DNA of 64,000 bases from Limonium bicolor (Eukaryota > Streptophyta > Magnoliopsida > Caryophyllales > Plumbaginaceae): NCBI GenBank assembly GCA_023374045.1, contig CM041780.1, forward strand, positions 171,178,085 through 171,242,084. The letters are read 5' to 3'. This document shows, one piece after another, positions 46,101-59,200 of this stretch; the stretch's first letter is position 1, and every line of letters begins with the position of its first letter. The notes below the pieces were generated by a model that was not told where the DNA came from, ran no database searches, and saw only the letters and a list, made by a program, of their open reading frames with translations. A program made the translations under genes and the position numbers.

Positions 46101-48678
46101 CCATCATAAAATAAGTAAAATACTTCTACATCTGAACGTGAGGTGGATTAGTAAGTCTATATTTAATCATTTCTTAACATTTATGGTAGTGAGATATAAC
46201 TTGATGTTTTAAGATAGAATCATTAAAAGGATTAAGATATATTTTATATTAAACGATGATTTGAATTTATCTAAACAATTATCCTTAAGTTTCTTAGAAT
46301 TAGATAAGCCATATAAAATACATTTATTACCAATATTCATGATGTGAGTTTACAGTTAAGTGAGGTATTTAGTAGTGAGAATTTATAGGAAGGTTTATAA
46401 ATAGGAATTTGGTACTTAAAACCTTTGAACCTTTTTATTAGATAAAACTAAGTTACATAAGATATTATATTGATATACTTTACGGTAATGGGAAATAATG
46501 ATATGTTGTTTTGAATATAAAATATGAGAATTTTCATAATGGTTTATCTTATTAAATAATTAACAATTTCACTTGCGAACCAGAATTTAATTCTCTGATA
46601 AATTCTACTCTATGTAGGTATATTGTCCATCCTAAATACAATAAAGGAAATTTATTTATTAGGTTATTTCTTTGAAACCTTAGGTTTTGTAAAACAATTT
46701 AAAACATATTTAAGGCTTAAGTTTATTGAAGTTTAGTACAAAAGGATTATACATAGTCTATAGAGTGTATGTGTGTAAAAATAAAACATTTAGGAGATTA
46801 AAGGTAAGTAAGGATACATAAAAGGTTATATTTAAACACCTTATTATATAGGTAATAATTAAGCAAATAATGTACCTTGTGAATACTAAATGTAAGAGTT
46901 CGATAAGTCTAAGTTAACTATAATATAGTTGTTTCAATATGAGAGGTAATTCAACATCTTATGGCAAGATTATTAGACGGTTATAATAGGAAGTCATTCT
47001 GAACTAAGGGTATGATAATTGAGTTTAGTGGCTCAATTAAGTTATAATAAATTGTATCTACAACATTATGATTTCAATATACAAGATGTAGATCTTAATT
47101 AAGTTAAGGGAAAGACTTAATCATAATGGGTTATCTAGTAGGTAATGTTTGAATACATAATTTTTACATTGTGGGATAGTAGTATAGTATTCTGAGTCTT
47201 GAATGTGAGGATTGTGGTTAAGTATGAATAAAGTGGATAGGAGTGGACATTTAGCAAATGTTAATCGAATACATTCCTTGATCTTACCACCTTGGGCTAT
47301 ACAACGTTCTCAGATAACTCAAAGATTATACATAACATTTAAGTGAGAGCTTAAAAGATAATTGAGACTTTGAAATAAGAGTAAGAAGTTTATTTAAGCG
47401 TAACATAGGCTACAAGTGATTGATGATAGATTACCTTTAATATTCTTCAGAGTACTGTTGATTGTTTGCGCAAGTTGTCTAGAACTGCTACAGCATTACC
47501 CAGGTACGATTTCTCGTACTCAGCTTGATGTGTTTTGGACTTTATGGAATGTTTTGTACGATTTCTCGTACTACGTTATTTTTGCTGATTGACTTGTGGA
47601 ATGTTTTGGGAAACGCTAACTGACCTTAAGAGGAACTTCTAAAAGGAAATGGTTGTGTGACTGACTCAGCTTGTGTGACTAACTGAGCCTTGGATGTGGA
47701 ACTCACTTGGGTATTGGTTTCTTCTATTTGGTGTCCCGTTAGACATTGACTGCTTAGGGTTTACGCTTCTGCACTCTGTAGGACTGAGTGTTTTGGTATT
47801 GCTCTGGGTAGTTGGTGATCTAGTGGGAATTTGGAAAAGGTCAATCTTGGAAATCTTTCTTTCGACGTGCGCGCGTCTTCAATGGTAACAGCAGGGGGCT
47901 GTATATCCCTCGCCCATAGGGGCATTGATATTTAACAGCAGAGGGCTGTATATCCCTCGTCCACCAGGACATTTAAATCTGACAGCAGGGGGCTGTATAT
48001 CCCTCGTCCATATGGACATTGATATCTGGCGGTGGGGGCCATCTCTCCCAATTGAATTATTCCACTCTTGAGTTATTGGTTCTTGGATCTATCTTATTAT
48101 TCCTAGTCCTTTGTGACTATCTGAGTCTTTATACTCCGAACGGGAATTGGTTCTAACATCAACAATGGATGCTTACTAACTATGTGGTGTGACTACTTAA
48201 GTGGATGACTTGTTTTGGAAGTTCTCTATCTCTACCTTTGTCTTGTTTTCTTTTCTCTTTAACTTGATTGTTTTGAAGTGCTTTATCTCTGTTTTACTTT
48301 CAAGAGTTTAATTTCAAGTTACTGTTTATTTTGAGGAGTTATGTTTTAAAGATTATTTTGGAGAATTGTACCAGTTCCATTCCAGGGAACTGACTCACCC
48401 CTCCCGGGGTGGGCTGCTTGGTTTCATCTTGCAGGTACAAATTGATTTACAGGTGGCCACGAAGAGCATGAGTGATTGGGATGGGACTAGGTTTATGGAG
48501 AGTGAATGTACTTTATTATTGTTATGTTAATGTTAAGTTTTCTCGAAGTTCAGACCGTAACTTAGTTAATTGTAAAGGTTGTAATTGGTGAGGTTGGTAC
48601 CGGGTGTTTGGAGCCCGATGGTCTGTAGCACCTTTAGTTTATTTTCCGCTGTTGTTTTATTATTATAGGGGTGTTACA
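43172..48678 (+). repeat. LTR1 of element D (5507 bp)
   Basis: TGAAATACCCCTAAATTAAT start, AGGGGTGTTACA end. Donor-like TCAG|GTAACT at 43932, three hairpin units 47887-48028, double hairpin 48372-48411 and acceptor-like ATCTTGCAG ending at 48434. The middle (about 44750-47400) is very AT-rich with no genes. Confidence 0.93.
47887..48028 (+). repeat. 47-bp hairpin array, 3 units (LTR1 of D)
   Basis: Units start at 47887, 47934 and 47981: CAGCAGGGGGCTGTATAT then CCCTCG and a small stem. The small stems are GCCC/GGGC, GTCC/GGAC and GTCC/GGAC. Confidence 0.9.
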
Positions 48679-48683
48679 GAAAG

Positions 48684-48695
48684 TGGTATCAGAGC
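48684..48695 (+). promoter_or_regulatory. Primer binding site of D, interior 1
   Basis: TGGTATCAGAGC, five bases after LTR1. Confidence 0.92.
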
Positions 48696-49335
48696 GTAGT
48701 TACGCTCTGAACCCGAGAAAACAAGCCGAGTGAAATATTTAGATTATAGGTGCACTTAAAACTGGGGAACTGGGGTAGAATTGGGAAGTGAGGACTCCAG
48801 TAAGGCACGACTCCTAACCCTTTTTGGAATTGTGAATGATTCCTTTACACACTTTCCTTTTGTGAATGTTTGTTGAGTGTGATGTGTTGTTATACCGTTC
48901 CAACAATAAACTACGGAATATATATATATATATATAAGTTTGGAACATCCTATATTAAGTACGATAAGATTTTAGTTGAGATAAACCAATTATTAAGCTA
49001 CTTTTCAAAAGCATACTCATGGAGAATACATTGCTAAAAATGCAATCCTTTAAAAGCTAGTACACAAATTCCTAGAATTTTAAAGAATACTTTTGGTTGA
49101 AAACAGTATACAAATAGAACTTTACATAACTAAATTAGTATTGATATTATGTGAAAGTACTTCAACTCCTTTAAAGTTTGAAAATAAATCTCATGAACTA
49201 CTTGGTATCAATTTATTACCTAAAGATAATGTTTAAGATAAATCTTAAGTCTAGAAAATTATTAAGCTAACAAAAACTAGTAGCGTATTAGAAAAGATCA
49301 ACATATGAACTTGTAAAACACATTAAAACTCTATG

Positions 49336-49340
49336 TTAAC
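49336..49340. repeat. Target-site duplication of copy E, left (TTAAC)
   Basis: TTAAC at 49336-49340 and 54599-54603. The empty site in D interior 2 reads CTATGTTAACTTTAAAAAG with a single TTAAC. Confidence 0.92.
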
Positions 49341-50968
49341 TGATAAGTGTCCAAATGAGCATGTTTATTAGGTGTATTTCATATATAATATTAGCACTTT
49401 TCTTGCTCATTTCTCCACTTCGGTTAGTTTTCCTCTAGTTTATGTTTTATTATTTATCTCACAAAATTATTGGTTTAACATGAGGAAAACCAAGCCGGGA
49501 GTGAAGTAGACAAAGAGACGAACGCATAGACGCAAACGGCTCAGAAAACGGACATATAACGAAGAATGTAGAGCCGGTTGAAGATTGTTATATATATATG
49601 TATAATATATATAATATCGCATGGACAATAGAGAGGCTACCGCCTCAAAGGGAGGCGGACGAGACACAGGCTACCGCCTGGTTCATTGGCGGACAGGAAG
49701 AGAGGCTACCGCCTCAAAGGGAGGCGGACGAGACACAGGCTACCGCCCCCTAAGTGGCGGACAAGAGACATGGAACCGCCTGGCGGACAGGGGGCGGTTG
49801 ATGAGGCGGTTGTGACTAATTTTAGTCGCGACTAGTTTTTTCGCCGGTCGTTCTCTGCAACTTGGCTCCGCCCTGTCTGCAACTCGTCCACTGCCATATC
49901 TATCTACTCCGCCTACCTTATTTCGCTCCCCGTCTCCAACTCCTGTCCCCTGCAATCAATGCTTCAATCAGTGAGCAATCAATGAGCTCAATCCATTCAC
50001 GCGTTCCTTATCTGCTGCCTTTGCCTTTTCCTTTCCCTATTTAAACCCACGAGCTTCACCCAATAAATCACACACGAATTCACCAATCGATCCACGACCA
50101 CTTCACGCCTTCTCATTTCTCTTCTCCCGCCTTCTCCATTTTATTTTTTTACAGTCCACCAAATTCACCTCTAGCCCTACGTACACAAAATAGCAGAGTG
50201 AGACGGAGTGATTACGGATGATTTCTATACTCTCGTCTCTATCTATCTATTTAATATGTTAGGCTAGTTTACGTTTACTCTGGGAATAGTTATTATGTAT
50301 CTGTACTAATTATGCAATATTTCTACTGGTTTATTTATATACAGTTTGTTACGTTTTAAAGGTCATCTCGCCTTTCTAATAAATCTCGCGAATTTATTAA
50401 ATTGCTCTACTAAGTCTATTTTTGATCAGACCAGGTGATAAATAGACAGGTTAATTAAAGCGTAAAACTGGAGGAAGCTTTATTATGATTTAATGAGTTA
50501 GTATTCAGTTGCAAATGTAATTCCTCAAATACTCCTCTGCCGTTCGCAGGCTTTTGCTTGAACCTTGATTAGAACCTTGCATTACAGGTGAACGAGTTCT
50601 TATGAGGCTATGACTTAGTCCTTAAGATATTTACAGGAACCTTGCCAAATTATTAAACCAGTAGAGATAGCTTAATTATGCAGATTATATTAACCTAACC
50701 CAGAGTTCCATTTTATTTATCAGTTAACTTAGTTTATCTTATCTTTTCTTTTTATTTATTTTACAAGTCAATTAATCCCCCCTCTTGTGACACGCTTAGG
50801 TACTAGAATATATATATTAGTCCCACGGTTCGACATCCGGTTGCTTACATTTTCACTATACTACTGCGACCGGGATTTATTTGCAGCCCGACGTTTATTT
50901 TTGGGTTTTAATTTCTTTCTTTTATGTTAATTACACCTGTTCTAACCACTCACAATATAACGTCTGCA
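49341..50968 (+). repeat. 5' LTR of element E
   Basis: TGATAAGTGTCCAAATG start, ATAACGTCTGCA end. U3 has an ACCGCC/GGCGG hairpin array with a 69-bp period (49631-49815). TATTTAAA at 50038-50045 is the likely promoter. Confidence 0.94.
49631..49815 (+). repeat. 69-bp hairpin array in LTR E
   Basis: Two full units (49631, 49700) and partial ones. Each hairpin pairs ACCGCC with GGCGGA or GGCGGT around variable loops. The same array is at about 53261-53445 in the other LTR. Confidence 0.85.
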
Positions 50969-50971
50969 AAA

Positions 50972-50989
50972 TGGCGCCGTTGCCGGGGA
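50972..50989 (+). promoter_or_regulatory. Primer binding site of element E
   Basis: TGGCGCCGTTGCCGGGGA, three bases after the LTR, the standard Athila-type site. Confidence 0.93.
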
Positions 50990-51196
50990 CTAGTTTATTC
51001 TAGTCCCTAAGCCCCGGATTATTCACTTGTATTATTAGAATATTTTGTTTATATAATTTTGTTTGTATTTATTATCTTTTATATTTTGTTTATATTATTA
51101 TTATGTTTGTTTCTAATCATTTTATTTTCTAATCTTTTTCAGTAGTTTTGTTTTATACAGAAAAACACACAAAAAAAAAAACTCTGTACGTGGCAA

Positions 51197-51784
51197 ATGG
51201 AAGAAGCGTTTGAATATTGGCAGGATTTATACTGCTCCGAATGTGGGGGAGCTCATGATTTTGAGGATTGTCTCATAGTCCAAGAGCAACTCTGGTTAGA
51301 AGATCAACCAGACTACCTGGAGAGAATCGCTCAACTACTAGAGCAATCAATGAGCGAAACAGTTCAAGAGGTAGAACACCCCACTACAGACGAGCCACTC
51401 ATAGAAACCCCTCCCTGTCAAATCAATTACCGCTATTTTCCCTCCTTCTCTATAATATACCCAGACAATGAGGATATTTTTATCCTCGAAAAAGAAGAGA
51501 AGGAATTGCCATCACCTCCCGCCATTATATCCAAACAAAACGCCACTATCACCTTCAAAGAATTAACTTTCTCTGAAGATGATATCAAACGGCGTTCTTT
51601 CTACGAGCCTCACCTACAAGAGGATGATGTTTACATCCTCCAAATTGAGGAAGAAAAATCACCACCACCGGGTCTTCTGTTAGAACTACGTTCCCGGCAT
51701 TACCTCCTCAAACGCCAGATTTTGTGGAGTATTAATTTTCTTATTTTATATGCCGAGGTAACGTTTTGTTTTGATCCAGGATAA
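51197..51784 (+). CDS. Small zinc-knuckle protein of non-autonomous element E
   Basis: An intact 195-codon frame from ATG 51197 to TAA. Residues C13, C16, H20 and C25 form C-x2-C-GGA-H-x4-C, the same knuckle type as in Athila Gag of copy F (CGGPHDFEQC). It is followed by an acidic, Glu/Asp-rich, Pro-containing region and a hydrophobic end (about residues 170-190). It may derive from the Gag nucleocapsid region and could help bind or package RNA in trans; this is inference. The rest matches no domain I know. It is preceded by about 200 bp of AT-rich leader. It is the only undamaged retroelement frame of any length here. A remnant with no function is the alternative. Confidence 0.6.
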   Translation: MEEAFEYWQDLYCSECGGAHDFEDCLIVQEQLWLEDQPDYLERIAQLLEQSMSETVQEVEHPTTDEPLIETPPCQINYRYFPSFSIIYPDNEDIFILEKEEKELPSPPAIISKQNATITFKELTFSEDDIKRRSFYEPHLQEDDVYILQIEEEKSPPPGLLLELRSRHYLLKRQILWSINFLILYAEVTFCFDPG

Positions 51785-52971
51785 CGAAGCGGGCGTCTAG
51801 CCAAAGACGTTAAAGAAGGGCAGCTTCCCGGGAGACAACCCGGGTGTATTTTTATTTTATTTACTTTATTGTTCTTTTTAATTTTCAGGTTCTCTTCAAA
51901 TTTTATTTTTGCTAACTTTTAACCCAGTTTGTAGTATGGTTGCTTCTAGTGTCTTATGCAGGTGCACCTCCATGTGGATACAGCAACCAAGCTACGCTAC
52001 TTGAGGCTGAAGCTCAAGTGTGGGGGAACTCCTATAAACGCAAGCAAAAATAAAATCAGGGGAGTACCAGTTTCTTTACTTTTGCTTTTATTTAAATAAA
52101 AACTGCAGAGGAGCGTTTATGTGCTTAAATGTTTATTTGTGAACTTTGTGTTTACTCTATTTTATCTACTAACCGAAAAGGTCTTCTGAAACCTTCCCTT
52201 GTTTTTCTGGTGAACAATGAGGACATTGTTCAATTTAAGTGTGGGGGAGTGTGCCCTTTTCGGTGACACTTTGTGCTTAAATATTTAATCTCTCTCCTTA
52301 TTTTTCGTTTGTCCAATTCAAATATTATGGCCCTTTATATGTGGGTTGTTCTCTTTAAGAATAAATACTATTATGAATTGTAGGATAAATGGTACAAATT
52401 TTAAAATTTTGATTACTTTTGAGGAGCATTTTATATGCGGTGTGACCAAATAATCTGCAAATGGTTGGATTTTATTGCTCAGGGTTTCTGTCTTCTCTCT
52501 TAGGGATTGCTAAGGGGTGCTTTTCTGTTAAAAAAAAGAAAGAAAAATAATAATAAAGGACTTGTGAGACACCATTGGTAACCAACAAAAGAGAGTTGAG
52601 TGTTCTTAAATACAAAGGCGTGATGCCTACATTTTCTCATCCCTTATGCAAAAGTGAAACAAATGCATAAATCTATTTTTCCTTTTGTTTCTCCTCAATG
52701 CCCATTCTTGAGAGAAGTTGGCCATGGTAAAAGTTCTCAAAGTCACCTAAAAGAAACATTGAAGTACCTTGGATCATACCCCGAAACTCTATATTTTATT
52801 TTTACCCTGAGCACACCTATGCCACCAGCAGTTGATTTTTCACACTCCTCAATTAAGTTAAAAAGATCATGTTTATCCTACCCTTCATAATAACATTTGT
52901 TACTATTGAGCATTCCCTACTTGGGTACATGGTTTTGCTTGAGGACAAGCAAAAAGATAAGTGTGGGGGTG
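51785..52971 (+). other. 3' untranslated region of element E with three hairpin-purine modules
   Basis: CCAAAGACGTTAAAGAAGGG and GGGAGACAACCCGGG at about 51800-51846 resemble a motif common after the last gene of Athila/Tat elements. Then CTTGAG...CTCAAG followed by GTGTGGGGGAA (about 52000-52030), GAACAATG/CATTGTTC with AGGA loop followed by AAGTGTGGGGGAG (about 52212-52250), and TTTGCTTG/CAAGCAAA with AGGA loop followed by AAGTGTGGGGGTG (about 52933-52971). The last abuts the LTR and is the expected plus-strand primer. Confidence 0.7.
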
Positions 52972-54598
52972 TGATAAGTGTCCAAATGAGCATGTTTATT
53001 AGGTGTATTTCATATATAATATTAGCACTTTTCTTGCTCATTTCTCCACTTCGGTTAGTTTTCCTCTAGTTTATGTTTATTATTTATCTCACAAAATTAT
53101 TGGTTTAACATGAGGAAAACCAAGCCGGGAGTGAAGTAGACAAAGAGACGAACGCATAGACGCAAACGGCTCAGAAAACGGACATATAACGAAGAATGTA
53201 GAGCCGGTTGAAGATTGTTATATATATATGTATAATATATATAATATCGCATGGACAATAGAGAGGCTACCGCCTCAAAGGGAGGCGGACGAGACACAGG
53301 CTACCGCCTGGTTCATTGGCGGACAGGAAGAGAGGCTACCGCCTCAAAGGGAGGCGGACGAGACACAGGCTACCGCCCCCTAAGTGGCGGACAAGAGACA
53401 TGGAACCGCCTGGCGGACAGGGGGCGGTTGATGAGGCGGTTGTGACTAATTTTAGTCGCGACTAGTTTATTCTTCGCCGGTCGTTCTCTGCAACTTGGCT
53501 CCGCCCTGTCTGCAACTCGTCCACTGCCATATCTATCTACTCCGCCTACCTTATTCGCTCCCCGTCTCCAACTCCTGTCCCCTGCAATCAATGCTTCAAT
53601 CAATGAGCTCAATCCATTCACGCGTTCCTTATCTGCTGCCTTTGCCTTTTCCTTTCCCTATTTAAACCCACGAGCTTCACCCAATAAATCACACACGAAT
53701 TCACCAATCGATCCACGACCACTTCACGCCTTCTCATTTCTCTTCTCCCGCCTTCTCCATTTTATTTATTTTACAGTCCACCAAATTCACCTCTAGCCCT
53801 ACGTACACAAAATAGCAGAGTGAGACGGAGTGATTACGGATGATTTCTATTACTCTCGTCTCTATCTATCTATTTAATATGTTAGGCTAGTTTACGTTTA
53901 CTCTGGGAATAGTTATTATGTATCTGTACTAATTATGCAATATTTCTACTGGTTTATTTATATACAGTTTGTTACGTTTTAAAGGTCATCTCGCCTTTCT
54001 AATAAATCTCGCGAATTTATTAAATTGCTCTACTAAGTCTATTTTTGATCAGACCAGGTGATAAATAGACAGGTTAATTAAAGCGTAAAACTGGAGGAAG
54101 CTTTATTATGATTTAATGAGTTAGTATTCAGTTGCAAATGTAATTCCTCAAATACTCCTCTGCCGTTCGCAGGCTTTTGCTTGAACCTTGATTAGAACCT
54201 TGCATTACAGGTGAACGAGTTCTTATGAGGCTATGACTTAGTCCTTAAGATATTTACAGGAACCTTGCCAAATTATTAAACCAGTAGAGAGTAGAGATAG
54301 CTTAATTATGCAGATTATATTAACCTAACCCAGAGTTCCATTTTATTTATCAGTTAACTTAGTTTATCTTATCTTTTCTTTTTATTTATTTTACAAGTCA
54401 ATTAATCCCCCCTCTTGTGACACGCTTAGGTACTAGAATATATATATTAGTCCCACGGTTCGACATCCGGTTGCTTACATTTTCACTATACTACTGCGAC
54501 CGGGATTTATTTGCAGCCCGACGTTTATTTTTGGGTTTTAATTTCTTTCTTTTATGTTAATTACACCTGTTCTAACCACTCACAATATAACGTCTGCA
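52972..54598 (+). repeat. 3' LTR of element E
   Basis: Nearly identical to 49341-50968. The differences include loss of 11 bp near 53600 and a 7-bp duplication near 54285. TATTTAAA is at 53659-53666. Confidence 0.94.
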
Positions 54599-54603
54599 TT
54601 AAC

Positions 54604-56296
54604 TTTAAAAAGAAAACACATAAACCTAACACTCTACGGGAAGTGCCTGGTGCGACGAACTCCTGGGCCAAAAGTAGTGGGGGTGCACACCCACTGCTGG
54701 AAGTTTAGGGGCTAGACAAGCCTTGTCATCTGACCGGAAATAATCTTCCATGGAGGTGATGGATTGTGTTGAACTTGAGGGGAAGTGGTGGTAAGACGTT
54801 ACCATCATGAAATCTTGAGCTAGGCATATTTCATTGCTAGCCACAATGAACAATTCAAAATTTATATCTTAATATCCAGTATTAAATTCATACATGTAAA
54901 GGATTTATTGAGTTAAATCTTTGGTGAAAAAAAATACCTATATATGGAGGAAGTGAATTTAAAATTTGGGTACTTCAAGGTAGAACATCTACCCCTTGTT
55001 GAATATAAAAACCATTAAAGGAAGTTACTTAAAGATTAAGTGAAGAGAAGAGTAACACTAAACTAAATACCATTGATCCTTAAATACTCGGAATATTGAG
55101 CATCTAGTGAGAAATTGAGAATTACTTAAAGATTTGGAAATCCTCATGTTTATTTAGAAGTTTAACCTTATACATAGATAAAATCTTAGAAGTCACACTA
55201 AGAGTGATATTTTCAAAAGCCACCATTGTCTAAGGGGGTACTAAGATTTAATAATCAGGAGAATACTTACATAGAACAAACCTTAAGAAAAATAATTACC
55301 AAGAGTGAGTGAGTTTTCATTAGACTAGCTCACTTGACTTAAAATTTTATATAGAGTCCCTACCTTAAAAAAAATATATAATATATAAATTTTAAGATAA
55401 AGGAATCAGATTTTGGAAGAACTTCCTAAAATTCTGCCTTGAGTGAAGCTATATAATAAGTAAATTTTATAAAGTAAACACTGAATGAATCGTCTAAAAT
55501 ACGATAGTTAATTAAAAAAAACAATTGAAACTTGAAAAGTCACAGGAAATATTTATCTTATAGAGTTTTAACATATGGTTGACTAATAAACCTCTGAAGA
55601 TAATTTTGGAATATTATTGAGGATTATTAAATGATCGGGAATATTATGTTAAACTACTCAAGTACGTTACACCTGGTTTATAGCTTGGTAATATAATTGA
55701 TATGATAAATGATCATATATGGACATATAATTCATATCAGTCATTAAATGAATGGATAATAATCATAAGATAAAATTTTATAACCACCAAGGAAATACAA
55801 ATACATAACAATCAAGAGATACAGATATATGTAACGATCAGAGATAAAATCAACGGTGCATTAAAATTCACAACAAAGCTGGTTAATAAGGTGTTGAATT
55901 CTTTGAATGTGTCGTTAGTAGCGGTACGAGGGCGTACCTTAGCTCTTTTAAGGGGGATATGCTGGCATACTCCTCCTTCGTTATCTCATCCGGATTATGC
56001 CTCGTTGCATTGTTAGTAATGAGAGGTGTATGTATGTACGTAGTTTTACGTTGTGGCACAGTACTTTGTCACGTTTGTGTTGTGTTTTGCTTCAGTTTAT
56101 ACTTTGATTCACGTTGTTATGGTTTCGGTACTTTGATTTCGGTACCCTTGAGTGGAATGTTGAAATGGAGATAAAGGATTGGAATGGTATGGAATATCAT
56201 TGAAGTTATTATTGTCTCAGCACACCCGAAGCGGTGTGAGTGCCTATTAGTGGATTGTTAAACTTCGAGGCGAAGTTTCTTTTAAGGGGGATATGC
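54604..56296 (+). other. D interior 1, right part
   Basis: No gene. It matches 62557-64000. It ends with two modules: stem GGTACG/CGTACC then CTTTTAAGGGGGATATGCTG (about 55922-55964), and stem AACTTCG/CGAAGTT then the same purine tract (about 56261-56296) touching LTR2. Confidence 0.75.
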
Positions 56297-59200
56297 TGAA
56301 ATACCCCTAAATTAATTTAAATTAATTTAGGGGATTCTTTTATTAAAAATTAAATTATGATATGGAATAATGAATATTAAATTATTATATGGAGTTGTGA
56401 AATTTATTTAGGGGTTTTCTCCTATTTAACCCTTTTATTATACATTATATAGTATTATGAATTTAATAATAAGATTTATAAGTCAATAAATCTTGGGAAA
56501 ATTATTAAACACTCCAAAAATATTATAAAGATTTTAGGAAGTGTTGGAACATTGTTTTGAAACATAAAAGTCAATATAAAATTCTAGAAACCTTAAAGCT
56601 TATTAAGCCTTGCTAGAGTTGACTTTTTGAGAATGGTCAAACCAGGCCATGAAACCTATACCAATAAATAGGTTATGAAAAACCATGAAGATCGATAAAA
56701 AGAACGTCAAAAACGGATCATCCTAGCCAAAGTTATGCTAGATTGAAGTTTTGAATCAAAATTTTAAGAGATGCCACGTGTCACTCTGTAATGGGTCGCC
56801 CACACTTAGCCGATTTCTTCCATGATTTTCGGAACCGATTTCCCTTACTTTGCCCTAACTTTAGATGGCTATAACTTTTACATCTCTCAATATTTTTCCA
56901 TGTCGTCTTCTCCATTCTCTTCTCCTCCAATTCCTCTTTCCAACCATTACTCATACAAACCCTAACTCCTTCTGAGTCAACCGGAAAATCGAGCCAAAGT
57001 AGCCACCTTGCGAAACTGTTTCCAGAATTCCAGATTTCTCTTCGTTTTCAGGTAACTTGCGTCGATCATAACTTCTTCGTTAATCAACCAAAATTTGATT
57101 TCTTTAGCTCGTTGTAAAGATCTCTAATCCCTCTACAATTTTCGTGTTTATGCCCAAGTCCAATTCGTAACCAGTTGGGAGATATAGAGGCCTAAAGTTT
57201 CGGTCTCGCCAGCACATAAAATAATACCGAAACAGAGAGGTAAACTCGTGTTTTGCGACTTCGATTTATTTCTGTGTGATGCGAGTTAGGATTAGTGCTT
57301 GCTATCATTGTGTAGATCTATTTTCTTCTTTCTAATGAGCCCAAGAACATGGCCTAACTCGATCTAGAACGTATTCTATAGACCTCCAAAGTTCGCTACT
57401 CGAACAGTTTGAAGTCGGAACCTTTCCAGAAAAAAACGATTTCGAATCGCTTCAATCGTGCAATTCCGGTGAGTTTTCTTCAAATCCTTCCGATGATGCT
57501 AATCGTCCTTGCGTTTTTGACCTAACCCACTAATCAATTTATCCTATTATGCATTATACTGAGAGTAATTTGCAAATCAAAATTCGAAAACCCATGAACC
57601 CTAGTTTGTTCGAACCCAGAATCGGTTTCTCGAATTCGTGCATCATAGGTCGTATAATTGGTACCATTAGAACCGGAATTGAATTTCGAATCCAATGAAA
57701 CAAAAATCAATCGATTTGGTTCTGTGAGTTGAGAGAAATCGTCGAATTAGTACTCGACATTCATTAGCCTTTCGCTGAAGAACTCGGCGGATCTGGACCG
57801 TCCGATCGTGGTTAGGAGATACGGACGGCCAGGATTATAACGTAGGTATATTAAGTAATATAATTCCAGAAATAAACCCTAACTTGTTGGATCTTGTTAA
57901 TGGCCTTCCCGAATGTATTTTGACACGAAATTTTAACCATAGATTCCTTGAAAAATCTAGTTTATTTTGATGTATATTAATATGGGTTTTGAGTTTTTAA
58001 GCGTAAGTTATAATTTTTATAAGTTATGTGTATTATGGAATTATTTGGATAATTTAAAAAGATATTTTGATGAAATAAAAATTTGATAATATGTATAAAA
58101 TGTTATAGTTACTATATCTTAAATTTGGGAATTTTTGGGCAATGGTAAAGGGTTTTAAAAATTGTGTTTATGAGTTTTCATAAGAATAACCAATAATATA
58201 AGGTTTTTAATGTAATCAAAAATTAAAGTACGGTTTGTTAATTAACTTTTAAGCTGGGGAAAATAAAGGGAACTAAATTAACATTTTATAACAGTAAGTT
58301 TATAAATGTTTTTTGTATTAGTTTTTAAGAGAAATGAAATTATTTACATATATGTATATACTTACTTAAGTAGGAACTTACATAAATTAAGGAATTTAAT
58401 TATCCTACATTTTATTTACTATATGGGAGTTAATATTTTAATTAAACTAAGGAATAAATATATATTTATTTTTCCGCATTTATAAAAAGGGGATTAAGTA
58501 GTCACTTAGAGTAAGGCAAGGAATTAATTTAATTAAAACTTATCATAATTAAATATTTTAAGAGCTAGAATCCTAAGATATAGTAAAAGAAATACTTTAC
58601 GAAATATACTTGGAATACAGTTTAAGGTTGTTTTAATAAGATAGTTTAAATATGATAAATTACATAGGGGATGTCTTAGTTAATTTCCAATACGGGTATA
58701 CTTATACATATGTAATAAATAAGGGAAACACTTTATTTAATAAACCATAGGTCGGTTGTAGTTATGCCTAAAAGTTATTAAACCTAATTAAATACAATAA
58801 ACTACATAAATAATGTTTTGAACAAATCCTAGTATATATAAATATATACACATTTAGCATAAATAAAATTAGATACCTTATAGGAAATATAATACAAAGG
58901 AATTAATAAGTTAAACTGAACCTCTACATAATATTAAAAGAAGAATATTATATGAGGTGGTATTAAATTATAGTTATGTATTAGGCTTAAGAGTTACCTT
59001 TGAATTCCCAAGGTTTATATATGACCATATTAAAATACATGTATAGTATTATTTGTCAGTGACCAGGATGTAAATCTTAAATTGGGATTAAGTAATTAAT
59101 AAGTTAAAACTTAGGAAAAATTGTGATTTCATAAAATGTTGTACAAATAGATCTTATTCTATAATTAAAGATAAACAAATGTAATACGTTTACATCTAGA

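Larger units (their letters stand above)
48679..49340 (+). other. D interior 1, left part
   Basis: Non-coding. It matches 61894-62557. A TA-dinucleotide run lies near 48919-48936. It ends at the TTAAC target site of copy E. Confidence 0.75.
49341..54598 (+). mobile_element. Non-autonomous Athila-like element E (complete, 5258 bp)
   Basis: Two near-identical LTRs of 1628 and 1627 bp, perfect TTAAC duplication, an intact Athila-type primer site and a purine tract. The interior is only 2.0 kb, with one 195-codon ORF and no protease, RT or integrase. LTR differences are few and mostly small indels, so it is the youngest insertion in the window. Confidence 0.95.

Noticed and set aside
47694..47888. 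64-codon hydrophobic frame, identical at 60817-61011
   Set aside because: It lies inside the LTRs of D, and its duplication is only that of the LTR.
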